Of a stretch of 64,000 nucleotides of DNA, positions 54,404 through 61,828 are shown in pieces. Source of the DNA: Saccharicrinis carchari (GTDB taxonomy: Bacteria > Bacteroidota > Bacteroidia > Bacteroidales > Marinilabiliaceae). The first letter of the stretch is position 1. Every line of letters starts with the position of its first letter. The position numbers and the translations under genes are program-made. The stretch covers positions 62,001 to 126,000 of the forward strand of contig NZ_FXTB01000008.1 in NCBI RefSeq assembly GCF_900182605.1, written 5' to 3'. Below the pieces are notes generated by a model. The model made no database searches. It had not been told where the DNA came from and saw only the letters and a program-made list of their open reading frames with translations.

Positions 54404-54799
54404 CTATCGAACCAAATCCATAACCAACTTTATAACCGATTCACGCGCCTCTTTAGATGAACTAAGCATATCTTTATGCAATTTAAGCAATTCCTCGTCG
54501 GCTGGGGATAAGTCAGATTTTACAATGGTAGATACATCCGAGTCAATCTTAACGTTGGTATAAGCCACCAGATTAAGGTTAGATTGATTATGAACGGTCA
54601 GCGATTTAAGTACGTTCTCTATCCTCACCTTGTTCACATCGTTTTTTACCACGTCGGATATTTTGTATTCGAAGTTACCTGTAAAAGTGGTTACTTCGAG
54701 TGAAGCCGCATCTTCGATAACCCCACCAATTTTTTTTAGCAAATTTACAAAGCCACCTTTAAGCTTTTCTTTGCCTTCGTTATTTGTTTGTGTAGCCAT
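54404..54799 (-). CDS. Unknown small protein of the amidase cassette, with shared D-S-D module
   Basis: I do not recognise this 131-aa protein. It begins with a Lys-rich helix (GGFVNLLKKIGGVIEDAA), then SLEVTTFTGNFEYKI (33-47), strands, the element NVKIDSDVSTIV (D86, D88), H108 in LLKLHKDML and a C-terminal helix. It aligns by eye with the 113-aa protein at 52367, including the His 22 residues after the first Asp. It sits 17 bp after the amidase gene and is most likely expressed with it. Confidence 0.72.
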   Translation of the reverse strand: MATQTNNEGKEKLKGGFVNLLKKIGGVIEDAASLEVTTFTGNFEYKISDVVKNDVNKVRIENVLKSLTVHNQSNLNLVAYTNVKIDSDVSTIVKSDLSPADEELLKLHKDMLSSSKEARESVIKLVMDLVR

Positions 54800-54816
54800 T
54801 ATTTAAATGTATTAGC

Positions 54817-55476
54817 TTAATAAATAGATTGGAATTTTTTTTGGGTATGCTCATCGTACACTCCATTTTTTTCTTTCAGATTTTCGGAAGTTTGAAATGC
54901 CGACAGATGTTCTTTGGTTCGGGGACCGAAAATTCCGTCTACTGCCCCACAGTCGTATCCCAAATCAATTAATATTACCTGTAATTTCATTACTTCGTTT
55001 CCACGGCTGCCAAGGGTAAGCAACGGTTTAGGTACTTCTAAGCCCTGGCTTGCCATTAAACGTTTAAAAGCCAAAACCCGCGAAGCATCATAAGCTTGAA
55101 CCGAGACACTGTTTTTTTGGTTTCCACCCAACACAAAAATATGGTTTCGATCTTTGGTATAACCTAAAAATATACCCACATGGCCTTTCCATGAGCTTGG
55201 GCTTTCGCGCCAGAGCACTACTATGTCACCTGCATAGGGCTTGTTTATTGTTTTACCTACATACAGCCAGCTTCGGGCATTCATCTTATGCGAACGCTGC
55301 AGACCCGCTTGTTCGCAGCACCAGTTAACAAAGATGCTACACCATGCTGTTTCGTCATCGTTTACCTGGGTAAAACCCGACTCATGCGCATATTTAACTA
55401 TTACAGGATTGTCTGCTTCACCGGCCAATTCCTGCACTCCTATTTGCCCGGCAGCAATTTGCAGTATGTTTTGCAT
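54817..55476 (-). CDS. TIGR02594-like CHAP/NlpC-type cell-wall amidase with peptidoglycan-binding domain
   Basis: The 219-aa protein has an N-terminal cysteine-peptidase domain: the catalytic Cys in DDETAWCSIFVNWCCEQAG (C46), a His in WKGHVGIFLGY (H98), and the middle block KPYAGDIVVLWR. Residues ~150-219 form a peptidoglycan-binding type-1 domain (LTLGSRGNEVMKLQVILIDLGY...AVDGIFGPRTKEHLSAFQ). Similar proteins occur as phage-like endolysins and in bacterial chromosomes. There is no signal peptide, so export would need another route or a lysis event. It is the first gene of the unknown cassette. Confidence 0.88.
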   Translation of the reverse strand: MQNILQIAAGQIGVQELAGEADNPVIVKYAHESGFTQVNDDETAWCSIFVNWCCEQAGLQRSHKMNARSWLYVGKTINKPYAGDIVVLWRESPSSWKGHVGIFLGYTKDRNHIFVLGGNQKNSVSVQAYDASRVLAFKRLMASQGLEVPKPLLTLGSRGNEVMKLQVILIDLGYDCGAVDGIFGPRTKEHLSAFQTSENLKEKNGVYDEHTQKKFQSIY

Positions 55477-55990
55477 CGGAAATTGTTTTATTTGATAAGA
55501 AAAGTGTTGTTTCTGTACAAGTTCCTGAAAAATAAAACAAAAAGCAATAGCTGATAAAAATCAGTTATCTTAAATACTGGGCTAAGTCGCCTGTTATGGT
55601 AAGAATTATTTCAACCTCCGGTAACGAAGTTTGACATCAGGAAAGTAAGGAGCAGGCAGGCTGTAGATTTTTAATTCACTAAAGTTTTGTAAAATATTGT
55701 TCAACCATGTCACCTGCCTTTAGGTAACCGTTAGGGCTTACCGTACTCGACCAAAGCTCTTTTATTTGGCCAGATATTATAGCGTAGACCCTATAAGCGA
55801 CATAGCATACGCCAAAAGAATTAGCCCCTAGCGAGAGACTTGCGCAGAAAAATAACCTCAGACGAGCAAGGAGTTAACCCGGATGAAAATCGGTGACGGC
55901 AGCAGGATCAACCAAACATCCACCGAGCCTTATTTATAATAGCGAAAATTTATGTCTATTTCAGGTTAAGGGGCTTTTAGATAAAAAAAA
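55477..55990. other. 514-bp non-coding stretch, possible structured RNA
   Basis: No reading frame is credible. From about 55575 to 55940 the composition is clearly less AT-rich than other gaps here, with GC-rich segments such as AGCCCCTAGCGAGAGACTTG and GTGACGGCAGCAGG, and short complementary pairs (GGTAA/TTACC around 55724-55742; GGCAGG at 55654 with CCTGCC at 55713; CGTA/TACG around 55783-55811). It could be a structured RNA or the remains of a group II intron-type ribozyme, but I cannot identify it. It does not match RNase P, tmRNA, 6S or a cobalamin riboswitch well. Confidence 0.35.
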
Positions 55991-57238
55991 CTATGCATTT
56001 ATAATTTTTCCGTTTATAAAAATGGTGTCTACTTTATTTTCGCCATAATAATAGGGGATGTAGGCAATATTTGGGATGGCTTTTGTAAGTATGAGGTTTG
56101 CTTTCTTACCAAGCGTTATAGAACCCAGCACCTCTTCTATACCCATAGCATAGGCGCCATTTAGGGTAACGGCATTGATGGCTTCGTTTGGCAACATTTT
56201 ATACAGTACGCTTGCCATCGAAATGATCCATTGCATATTACCCGATGGAGATGAGCCCGGATTAAAGTCCGTAGCCAAAGCTAAGGGCAAACCGGCTGAA
56301 ATCATCTGTCGAACGGGCGCATACCTCATGTTCAAAAAAAAGGCTGCCCCGGGTAACACCGTAGGCATTGTATCCGAATTAAGGAGTGCCGCTATTTCTT
56401 TTTCGCCTACAAACTCCAAATGATCTACCGAGCGAGCCTTGTGCTTTACCCCTATCTGCACCCCACCCGAGAAGTCAAGCTCATTGGCATGAATTTTAGG
56501 CGGCAGGTTATACCTGGCACCGGCTTTTAATATTTTATCCGTTTCATCCACGGTAAAAAAACCTTTGTCGCAGAACACATCAATATAGTCGGCCAGATTT
56601 TCGTGCGCGATGGCTGGTAGCATTTCGTCAATGATAAGGCGCAGGTATCCCTCGCGGTTATTCTTATATTCGGCAGGAAGCGCATGTGCACCCAAAAAAG
56701 TAGACTTAATGCTTAGTTCGCTTTTTTGTTTTAATCGTTTAATTACACGAAGCATCTTAAGCTCACTATCTAAAGATAGTCCATAACCACTTTTTATCTC
56801 TACAGCGCCTGTACCCCAACGCGCGATTTCGTGGAGCCTTTGCCATGCGTCATCAAAAAGTTGCTGCTCCGGCATGTTAACCATCGTCTTCGCCGAATTT
56901 AAAATACCTCCGCCCCTGCGGGCTATATCCTCGTACGAGAGTCCTTTTATCTTATCGATATATTCAATTTCGCGGGTAGCGGGAAATACCAGGTGGGTAT
57001 GCGAATCGCACCAGGCTGGCAATAAGGTTTTGCCACTCGCATCTATCTCCTCATCGAAATGCTGCGGTTTTAGGTCGCACATTGAACCAAATGCTGCAAT
57101 AACATCGTCTTCGATAATTAAATAAGCATCATCAATACTATTTAAAATGGCCATTTGGCCACCGGCGTGATATTTTGTAGCAGCATCTGTAACAATGCCC
57201 GCAAGCTCCTTAATATTCTTAATCAGTGTTGTTTTCAA
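55991..57238 (-). CDS. hutI: Imidazolonepropionase
   Basis: HutI hydrolyses imidazolone-5-propionate to formiminoglutamate in histidine breakdown. The 415-aa amidohydrolase has the metal-binding DSHTHLVFPATRE, the ARRGGGILNSAKT substrate segment, GTGAVEIKSGYGLSLDSELKML, FLGAHALPAEY, the HANELDFSGG loop with the second metal His, and the conserved LATDFNPGSSPSGNM. The start is a TTG at 57236-57238; the next ATG is 28 codons in and would remove the first strand. Other hut genes are not adjacent. Confidence 0.95.
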   Translation of the reverse strand: MKTTLIKNIKELAGIVTDAATKYHAGGQMAILNSIDDAYLIIEDDVIAAFGSMCDLKPQHFDEEIDASGKTLLPAWCDSHTHLVFPATREIEYIDKIKGLSYEDIARRGGGILNSAKTMVNMPEQQLFDDAWQRLHEIARWGTGAVEIKSGYGLSLDSELKMLRVIKRLKQKSELSIKSTFLGAHALPAEYKNNREGYLRLIIDEMLPAIAHENLADYIDVFCDKGFFTVDETDKILKAGARYNLPPKIHANELDFSGGVQIGVKHKARSVDHLEFVGEKEIAALLNSDTMPTVLPGAAFFLNMRYAPVRQMISAGLPLALATDFNPGSSPSGNMQWIISMASVLYKMLPNEAINAVTLNGAYAMGIEEVLGSITLGKKANLILTKAIPNIAYIPYYYGENKVDTIFINGKIINA

Positions 57239-57442
57239 TGGACAGGTTTTTTATCTCGTATGCAATAGGATAAAAATAACAATCTATTTACCCTTTGCCA
57301 ATGACAACAATCAGCATGTGATAAGTCGGTTATTGTTTTTGGTATGCCATCCGAAATAAATTCAAACTAAAAAATGGTAAAAACGAAAATTAAACTACAA
57401 AAAGTATTGACATCAAACAGATATGGTTGTATTTTAGGATTA

Positions 57443-57557
57443 ATAAATTATTCCCTACTACTACAATATTATAGGAACATTCAAAATGTGTGTGAGGTTT
57501 AGGTTAGTTTTATTAGAATGTTTCTGTAGGCCTGTCTGTTTTCAGACAGGCTTTTTT
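57443..57557 (+). ncRNA. Candidate small RNA with its own promoter and terminator
   Basis: A strong plus-strand terminator (57530-57557) lies where no plus-strand gene exists. About 90 bp upstream, ATTG at 57406-57409 and TATTTTAG at 57430-57437 are 20 bp apart, each one mismatch from the TTTG and TAnnTTTG boxes. The transcript would be about 115 nt. A short frame from ATG 57486 runs across the terminator, so it is unlikely to be coding. Confidence 0.4.
57530..57557 (+). terminator. Rho-independent terminator on the plus strand
   Basis: A perfect 9-bp stem GCCTGTCTG/CAGACAGGC, a TTTT loop, and six T directly after it. On the minus strand the stem is followed by CTACAGAAAC, so it works only in the plus direction. 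Confidence 0.85.
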
Positions 57558-57646
57558 ATGCACTGTCGTATTTATCATATCTGGCGCTTAATGAAAAATA
57601 AATGGTATCCTTGTACAAGGGCAAGTATTCCGGAAAGGACGGAATT

Positions 57647-58231
57647 TTACCATCGAAAAAAGTAACCCAGGCTAAATAATCCTTTGTGACCCACCCCCAA
57701 CTGCCCTGTAAGTCCATTGGTTTTGCCCCAGGTAAAGTTTAGCAGTTCGGCATGAAAAAACAAGTTTACATCCGACTCCTTCTCTGTTATAAAATCCACT
57801 ATATCTTCCCGGTTAGATAAAACCAAAGAAACACCAACTAAACTGCCCAGGCGAAAATTATCTTTTTGTAGGTATTCAAATCCAAATTGAGGGCCAAAGA
57901 AAAACAAACTTTCTTTATTGGACTGTTTATAAGATTGGTCGATACAATCATAGGGAGGATTGAGGTTACAATAAATATAGGATTTTGTGCCTGACACCTT
58001 CTTTCGCTCATAGCTTGCGTTGAAACCTAATTTCAATCGGGGTTTTAGGTAACGGTTATAATCAATCATAAAAGCACCCGAGTATTTAGGGTCGAGGCCA
58101 TCGTAATTTGTACCCCATCCGTCCATACGCTGAAGCGATACCGGAGAATACATCACTTTGACTTCGTTTTTTTGAGCGAATGAAGTGATGGATAGCAAGC
58201 TCACCAATAGGGGGAAGACAAACTTGTACAT
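57647..58231 (-). CDS. Small outer-membrane beta-barrel protein, unknown function
   Basis: The 194-aa protein has a signal peptide (MYKFVFPLLVSLLSITSFAQ) and alternating strands such as RLKLGFNASYERKKVSG and LFFFGPQFGFEYL. It ends in GHKGLFSLGYFFRW, a terminal aromatic barrel mark. This is the size of an eight-stranded OmpX/OmpW-like barrel. No specific family is recognised and the neighbours give no clue. Confidence 0.75.
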   Translation of the reverse strand: MYKFVFPLLVSLLSITSFAQKNEVKVMYSPVSLQRMDGWGTNYDGLDPKYSGAFMIDYNRYLKPRLKLGFNASYERKKVSGTKSYIYCNLNPPYDCIDQSYKQSNKESLFFFGPQFGFEYLQKDNFRLGSLVGVSLVLSNREDIVDFITEKESDVNLFFHAELLNFTWGKTNGLTGQLGVGHKGLFSLGYFFRW

Positions 58232-58287
58232 AATGATGAATTTTAAAGGTTAAATGTCTGAATAATTTGGGACTTACGATTGCTCTG

Positions 58288-59079
58288 CTACGGCTGCAGA
58301 TTAAAATGTTGTTTCAATATGCCCTCATATTCTTCCTCTTCAAACAGGATGCTTTCTGTGCTGCCATCTTCAATCAACTTTAGTGTATTGCCGAACAATA
58401 CTTTGCGACCATTTGCATTAAATAGGACAACAAAAGGTTTCTGAACAAAAATTGAATCGGGATGGGTTGAATTAAAATAATTGGCAGGTATAAAATCTAT
58501 CCACTCGTGATGGTGAACCTCAAAAGAATATTGATTTGCCCATTCCTTATTTATTAAGGTTTTAAGTAAATACTCATTCTCTGCTGTTTTTTCTAACATA
58601 AAGGCATCCTTGCCTTGTACGATTTCCGTGTTATACGAACTTAATTTTAATGGTTCTCTTATTCCGTAGCTTCCAAATCCCAAGTCGATTAAAAACTCTT
58701 CATTTTCAATTGTTGCAATGATAGCCATATGGGTGTTGGGGCGTCTTTCTGGGTACGGCATTGGTCGTGCAGCCACAAAGATATAAGGCACCTTAATTTC
58801 TTGAAGTGCTAGCGCAAATAATCCATTGACCTCATAACAATAACCACCACGGTGCTTATTTAAAATTTTATCAACAATATCATTTGGCAACAAGGATACG
58901 ACCATCCCTTTTTGAACGTCGAGGTTTTCAAAGGGAACCGAACACATTTGGCATTGCATCAGTTTTTTGATGCTGTCGTAATCTGATTTTGGGGTTCCGC
59001 TGTACTTAACTCTATACAAGTAACTTTGTAAACTAAAATTATCTGATCGGATATGAGTGGGTTTTGTTTTTTCTCTCAT
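58288..59079 (-). CDS. Arylamine N-acetyltransferase family protein
   Basis: NATs transfer acetyl (or other acyl) groups from CoA to arylamines and hydrazines. The 263-aa protein has the catalytic triad C81 (RGGYCYEVN), H117 (RPNTHMAII) and D132 (LIDLGFGSYG), and the N-terminal segment MCSVPFENLDV. All key residues are in place and the length is normal. Natural substrate unknown. It is 56 bp upstream of the small barrel gene in the same direction. Confidence 0.93.
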   Translation of the reverse strand: MREKTKPTHIRSDNFSLQSYLYRVKYSGTPKSDYDSIKKLMQCQMCSVPFENLDVQKGMVVSLLPNDIVDKILNKHRGGYCYEVNGLFALALQEIKVPYIFVAARPMPYPERRPNTHMAIIATIENEEFLIDLGFGSYGIREPLKLSSYNTEIVQGKDAFMLEKTAENEYLLKTLINKEWANQYSFEVHHHEWIDFIPANYFNSTHPDSIFVQKPFVVLFNANGRKVLFGNTLKLIEDGSTESILFEEEEYEGILKQHFNLQP

Positions 59080-59203
59080 GCAACATTTATTCTTTTTAAT
59101 TTTTTCATTATAAAAAGCTGAAAGGAACTCTTATGGAGGTTTGCGTGCAACTTAATTATATTAATTTAAATCTTAAAAGTTACCACTCCTTCCGTTCGGT
59201 TCC

Positions 59204-59284
59204 AACCACAAAGTACGCAAAGCCAACACAAGGTTCACAAGGTTATTTTGTGTCCTTTGTGCATCCTTTGTGTCCTTTGTGGTT
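59204..59284. repeat. CACAAAGG-type inverted repeat element, copy 2
   Basis: The left end AACCACAAAGTACGCAAAG (59204-59222) faces the right end, whose reverse complement starts AACCACAAAGGACACAAAGG (59284 down). The right 27 nt (59258-59284) are the exact complement of 24734-24760. The whole 81-bp element can fold into an imperfect hairpin. It lies in the 293-bp gap between the acetyltransferase and GH20 genes. Confidence 0.75.
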
Positions 59285-59372
59285 ACATTATTAAAAACCG
59301 GGCCCACACAGAACCCGGTATTACATATCCTTTGATTATTGGCTGCTGTTACTTGCCGGGTAATTACATACA

Positions 59373-61664
59373 TTAATACCCAACAGCACTTCCGTCCAGT
59401 TCTTTAAAAGCTTCGCCAGGAGCTGCATAGGTCACGTTGAGCTCGCCGCCGCCACCTGCCTGGTGGAAAAAGAGGGTTATGGGGTGCCATCCTTTTTTGA
59501 GGGCTACCATACCGGAACGTTTCAGGGCGGCATGGTTACCACCATTGTCCACGATAAGCTTATCGCCAAAATACAGCAGGCTGCCATCGTCGGATGTTAC
59601 AGCAAACTCGTACATACCATCTTTTTCGGCTTTAAAATAACCCTTAAAAACCATGGAATAAAGACTAAGAGCTGCATGCTCACCCATATCGGGCTTATCT
59701 ACATGTGTCCATTTTGGCGATGGGGGTAGCTTTACCTCTTCCACCACTTTAAACTTATTTTCCACGAACCAACGCTGCAATCCTTTGTTTTGGGGATCTA
59801 CGTTCACGGCTTCGCGAAAAGACTGTTTTTCAACTTCGGCCTCGGAAACTTCGCCGGTAATTTTACCGCGGAAGCCACGGGCTTTTATGGTAGCATTTTT
59901 ACTAATGGCAAACGGCCCTGTGTAAAGAAAATCCTCTTTGGTAGGCTGTGAACCATCGAGTGTGTATCGAATCTCTACGCCTTGGAGGGGCACCTCAAGG
60001 GTTACCATGGCACTGTCGATAAAGGCTATTTTTTTGTTTAAGCCCTCAACGGCCGGGATATAGTAATGAATACCCATCACATCCATCCGGTCGTAATGAG
60101 GGAGTAAACGTTGCGTGAAGTCCTCAAAGTCCTTTGCTTCCTTTTCTGACCATCCGGTTTCGGCCAAAGCCTGCAGCCGTGGAAATGTTTGGTATTGCAG
60201 GCGTGTAAAATTGGGTATCCACTCGGTCCATATATTGGCCTGCACACCCAGGATATGCTTTGCCTGCTCCGGAGTAAAATCCTCAGGGATAGGTTCGTAA
60301 TCGTAGGTCTTTTGTACGGGTGTGGCCTCGTAGGTAAAATCGAAATAATACTCAAAGTCAGGCGTAATAACAATATCACTACCGTTATCGGCTGCCACAT
60401 TAAGCATTGTGGGTGCCCAGTTGCGCCACCACATGATGGAGGCATCCGGCGTAAGTCCACCCTCAGCAATCTCGTCCCATCCCATTAAACGTTTTCCTTT
60501 GCTGTGCAAAAATGCTTCGATGCGATGGTTAAAGTGCGTTTGCAGTTCGTGCTCCGTTTTTAGGCCTTGCTTTCTCATCTCCCGCTGACATCTGGGACAA
60601 TCTTCCCACGACTTTGTGTTTACCTCATCGCCACCGATATGGATATATTCATAAGGGAACAGTTCGGCCACCTCGGCCAAAATATTTTCCATAAACTCGT
60701 AGGTAGTTTCCTTGCCCACACAGGCCGGCGTAGAGAAAACCTCGCCCCATCCGGCTTCACCGGTACACGATAGGTAAGGGTAATTGTCGATGGCCGATTT
60801 AAAGTGTCCGGGCATGTCAATCTCCGGCATTACGGTAATGCAGCGCTCGTCGGCATATTTGATAATCTCCTTGATTTGCTCCTGGGTAAAAAAGCCGCCA
60901 TACTTGCGCTCACCGTCAATGTTGCGATAATGGCGCTGGTCCATCTTGAATGTCTCATCCGTCTTGGCCAGTCTATTGGCTGTTTTATCGTGGTCATTTT
61001 CCTTACGCCAGGCGCCCTTTTCGGTCAAGAGCGGATATTTTTTTATTTCTATCCGCCATCCCTGGTCGTCGGTCAGGTGCATGTGGAAAGTGTTTAGCTT
61101 ATACAGCGCCATATAATCGAGGAATTCTTTCACCTCGTCCAGGGTAAAAAAGTGACGACTAAAATCCATGTGCATGCCACGCCACTCAAAGCGGGGTTGA
61201 TCTTCAATAACCACCGAAGGAACAAGCCATTCTGCCTGGAGTACCTGTTTGCTTTCAATTTGAATGGGCAGCAACTGGCGTATCGATTGCACCCCGTAAA
61301 AGAAACCAGCCTCGCCGCTTGCCTGCACTAAAATTTGCGATGGGTTTACTTCAAGGCGGTAAGCTTCGGGGGCCATGCCATCTACGGTTTGGAATACAAC
61401 GCCTTTGCTGCCTTCCCCTTGCTGCACAGCAAGTTCAAAGCCGGCGGCCCTGTCTAACAGAAAATTAAGGTAGTCCGTCGCTTTTCGCTGCTTCTCGTTA
61501 TCCGTAAAAAGAGGCGTGCTGGCCGAGATACGGAACGATTGCTCATGCAGGGTAAAACTGTCCGGCTTCGGAATCAACGCTACCTGATCGGCCTCAAATG
61601 ACGGTGTTGCGCATGAAGCCAACAACAAGGCAACAAATAAATTGATAAATAATAAGTGTTTCAT
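59373..61664 (-). CDS. GH20 beta-N-acetylhexosaminidase lipoprotein with PA14 domain
   Basis: GH20 enzymes remove terminal GlcNAc or GalNAc. From ATG 61664 the protein is 763 aa and starts with a lipoprotein signal (MKHLLFINLFVALLLASC). An N-terminal GH20b domain is followed by the catalytic barrel from ~155 (RGMHMDFSRHFF) with the D346-E347 pair in HIGGDEVNTKSW and WNPDxW-region WWRNWAP later. A chitobiase-like C-terminal strand domain (VEIRYTLDGSQPTKEDFLY) and a PA14 domain (~640-763, YFKAEKDGMYEFAVTSDDGS) complete it. It should sit on the outer membrane. It lies 164 bp after the GH92 gene, in the same direction. Confidence 0.95.
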   Translation of the reverse strand: MKHLLFINLFVALLLASCATPSFEADQVALIPKPDSFTLHEQSFRISASTPLFTDNEKQRKATDYLNFLLDRAAGFELAVQQGEGSKGVVFQTVDGMAPEAYRLEVNPSQILVQASGEAGFFYGVQSIRQLLPIQIESKQVLQAEWLVPSVVIEDQPRFEWRGMHMDFSRHFFTLDEVKEFLDYMALYKLNTFHMHLTDDQGWRIEIKKYPLLTEKGAWRKENDHDKTANRLAKTDETFKMDQRHYRNIDGERKYGGFFTQEQIKEIIKYADERCITVMPEIDMPGHFKSAIDNYPYLSCTGEAGWGEVFSTPACVGKETTYEFMENILAEVAELFPYEYIHIGGDEVNTKSWEDCPRCQREMRKQGLKTEHELQTHFNHRIEAFLHSKGKRLMGWDEIAEGGLTPDASIMWWRNWAPTMLNVAADNGSDIVITPDFEYYFDFTYEATPVQKTYDYEPIPEDFTPEQAKHILGVQANIWTEWIPNFTRLQYQTFPRLQALAETGWSEKEAKDFEDFTQRLLPHYDRMDVMGIHYYIPAVEGLNKKIAFIDSAMVTLEVPLQGVEIRYTLDGSQPTKEDFLYTGPFAISKNATIKARGFRGKITGEVSEAEVEKQSFREAVNVDPQNKGLQRWFVENKFKVVEEVKLPPSPKWTHVDKPDMGEHAALSLYSMVFKGYFKAEKDGMYEFAVTSDDGSLLYFGDKLIVDNGGNHAALKRSGMVALKKGWHPITLFFHQAGGGGELNVTYAAPGEAFKELDGSAVGY

Positions 61665-61828
61665 TAATTTTAGTATTAAGATAAAAGTATAAAGTATCAT
61701 GACTGGAGTTACAACCCTTGGAAATATTCCCTCCGACCCCCGCATAAATGCCAGGCTTTAGGATTTATCGATCAGCTCTTATACTTTACATAAAGCATAA
61801 ACTTTCTTTTTTAATAACTTCTACATAT

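Larger units (their letters stand above)
57239..57646. other. 408-bp gap between hutI and a barrel-protein gene
   Basis: Both flanking genes are on the minus strand. The gap contains an orphan plus-strand terminator at 57530-57557 and a possible plus-strand promoter at 57406-57437 (see the candidate small RNA). No protein-coding frame is credible. Confidence 0.6.

Noticed and set aside
55861-55912. Resemblance to a cobalamin riboswitch box (CCGGATGAAAATCGG)
   Set aside because: Only this short piece resembles the B12 box; the flanking conserved segments are missing and no cobalamin gene follows.
57486-57665. Short plus-strand frame from ATG 57486
   Set aside because: It runs straight through a strong terminator and into the antisense of the barrel gene; a non-coding transcript explains the terminator better.
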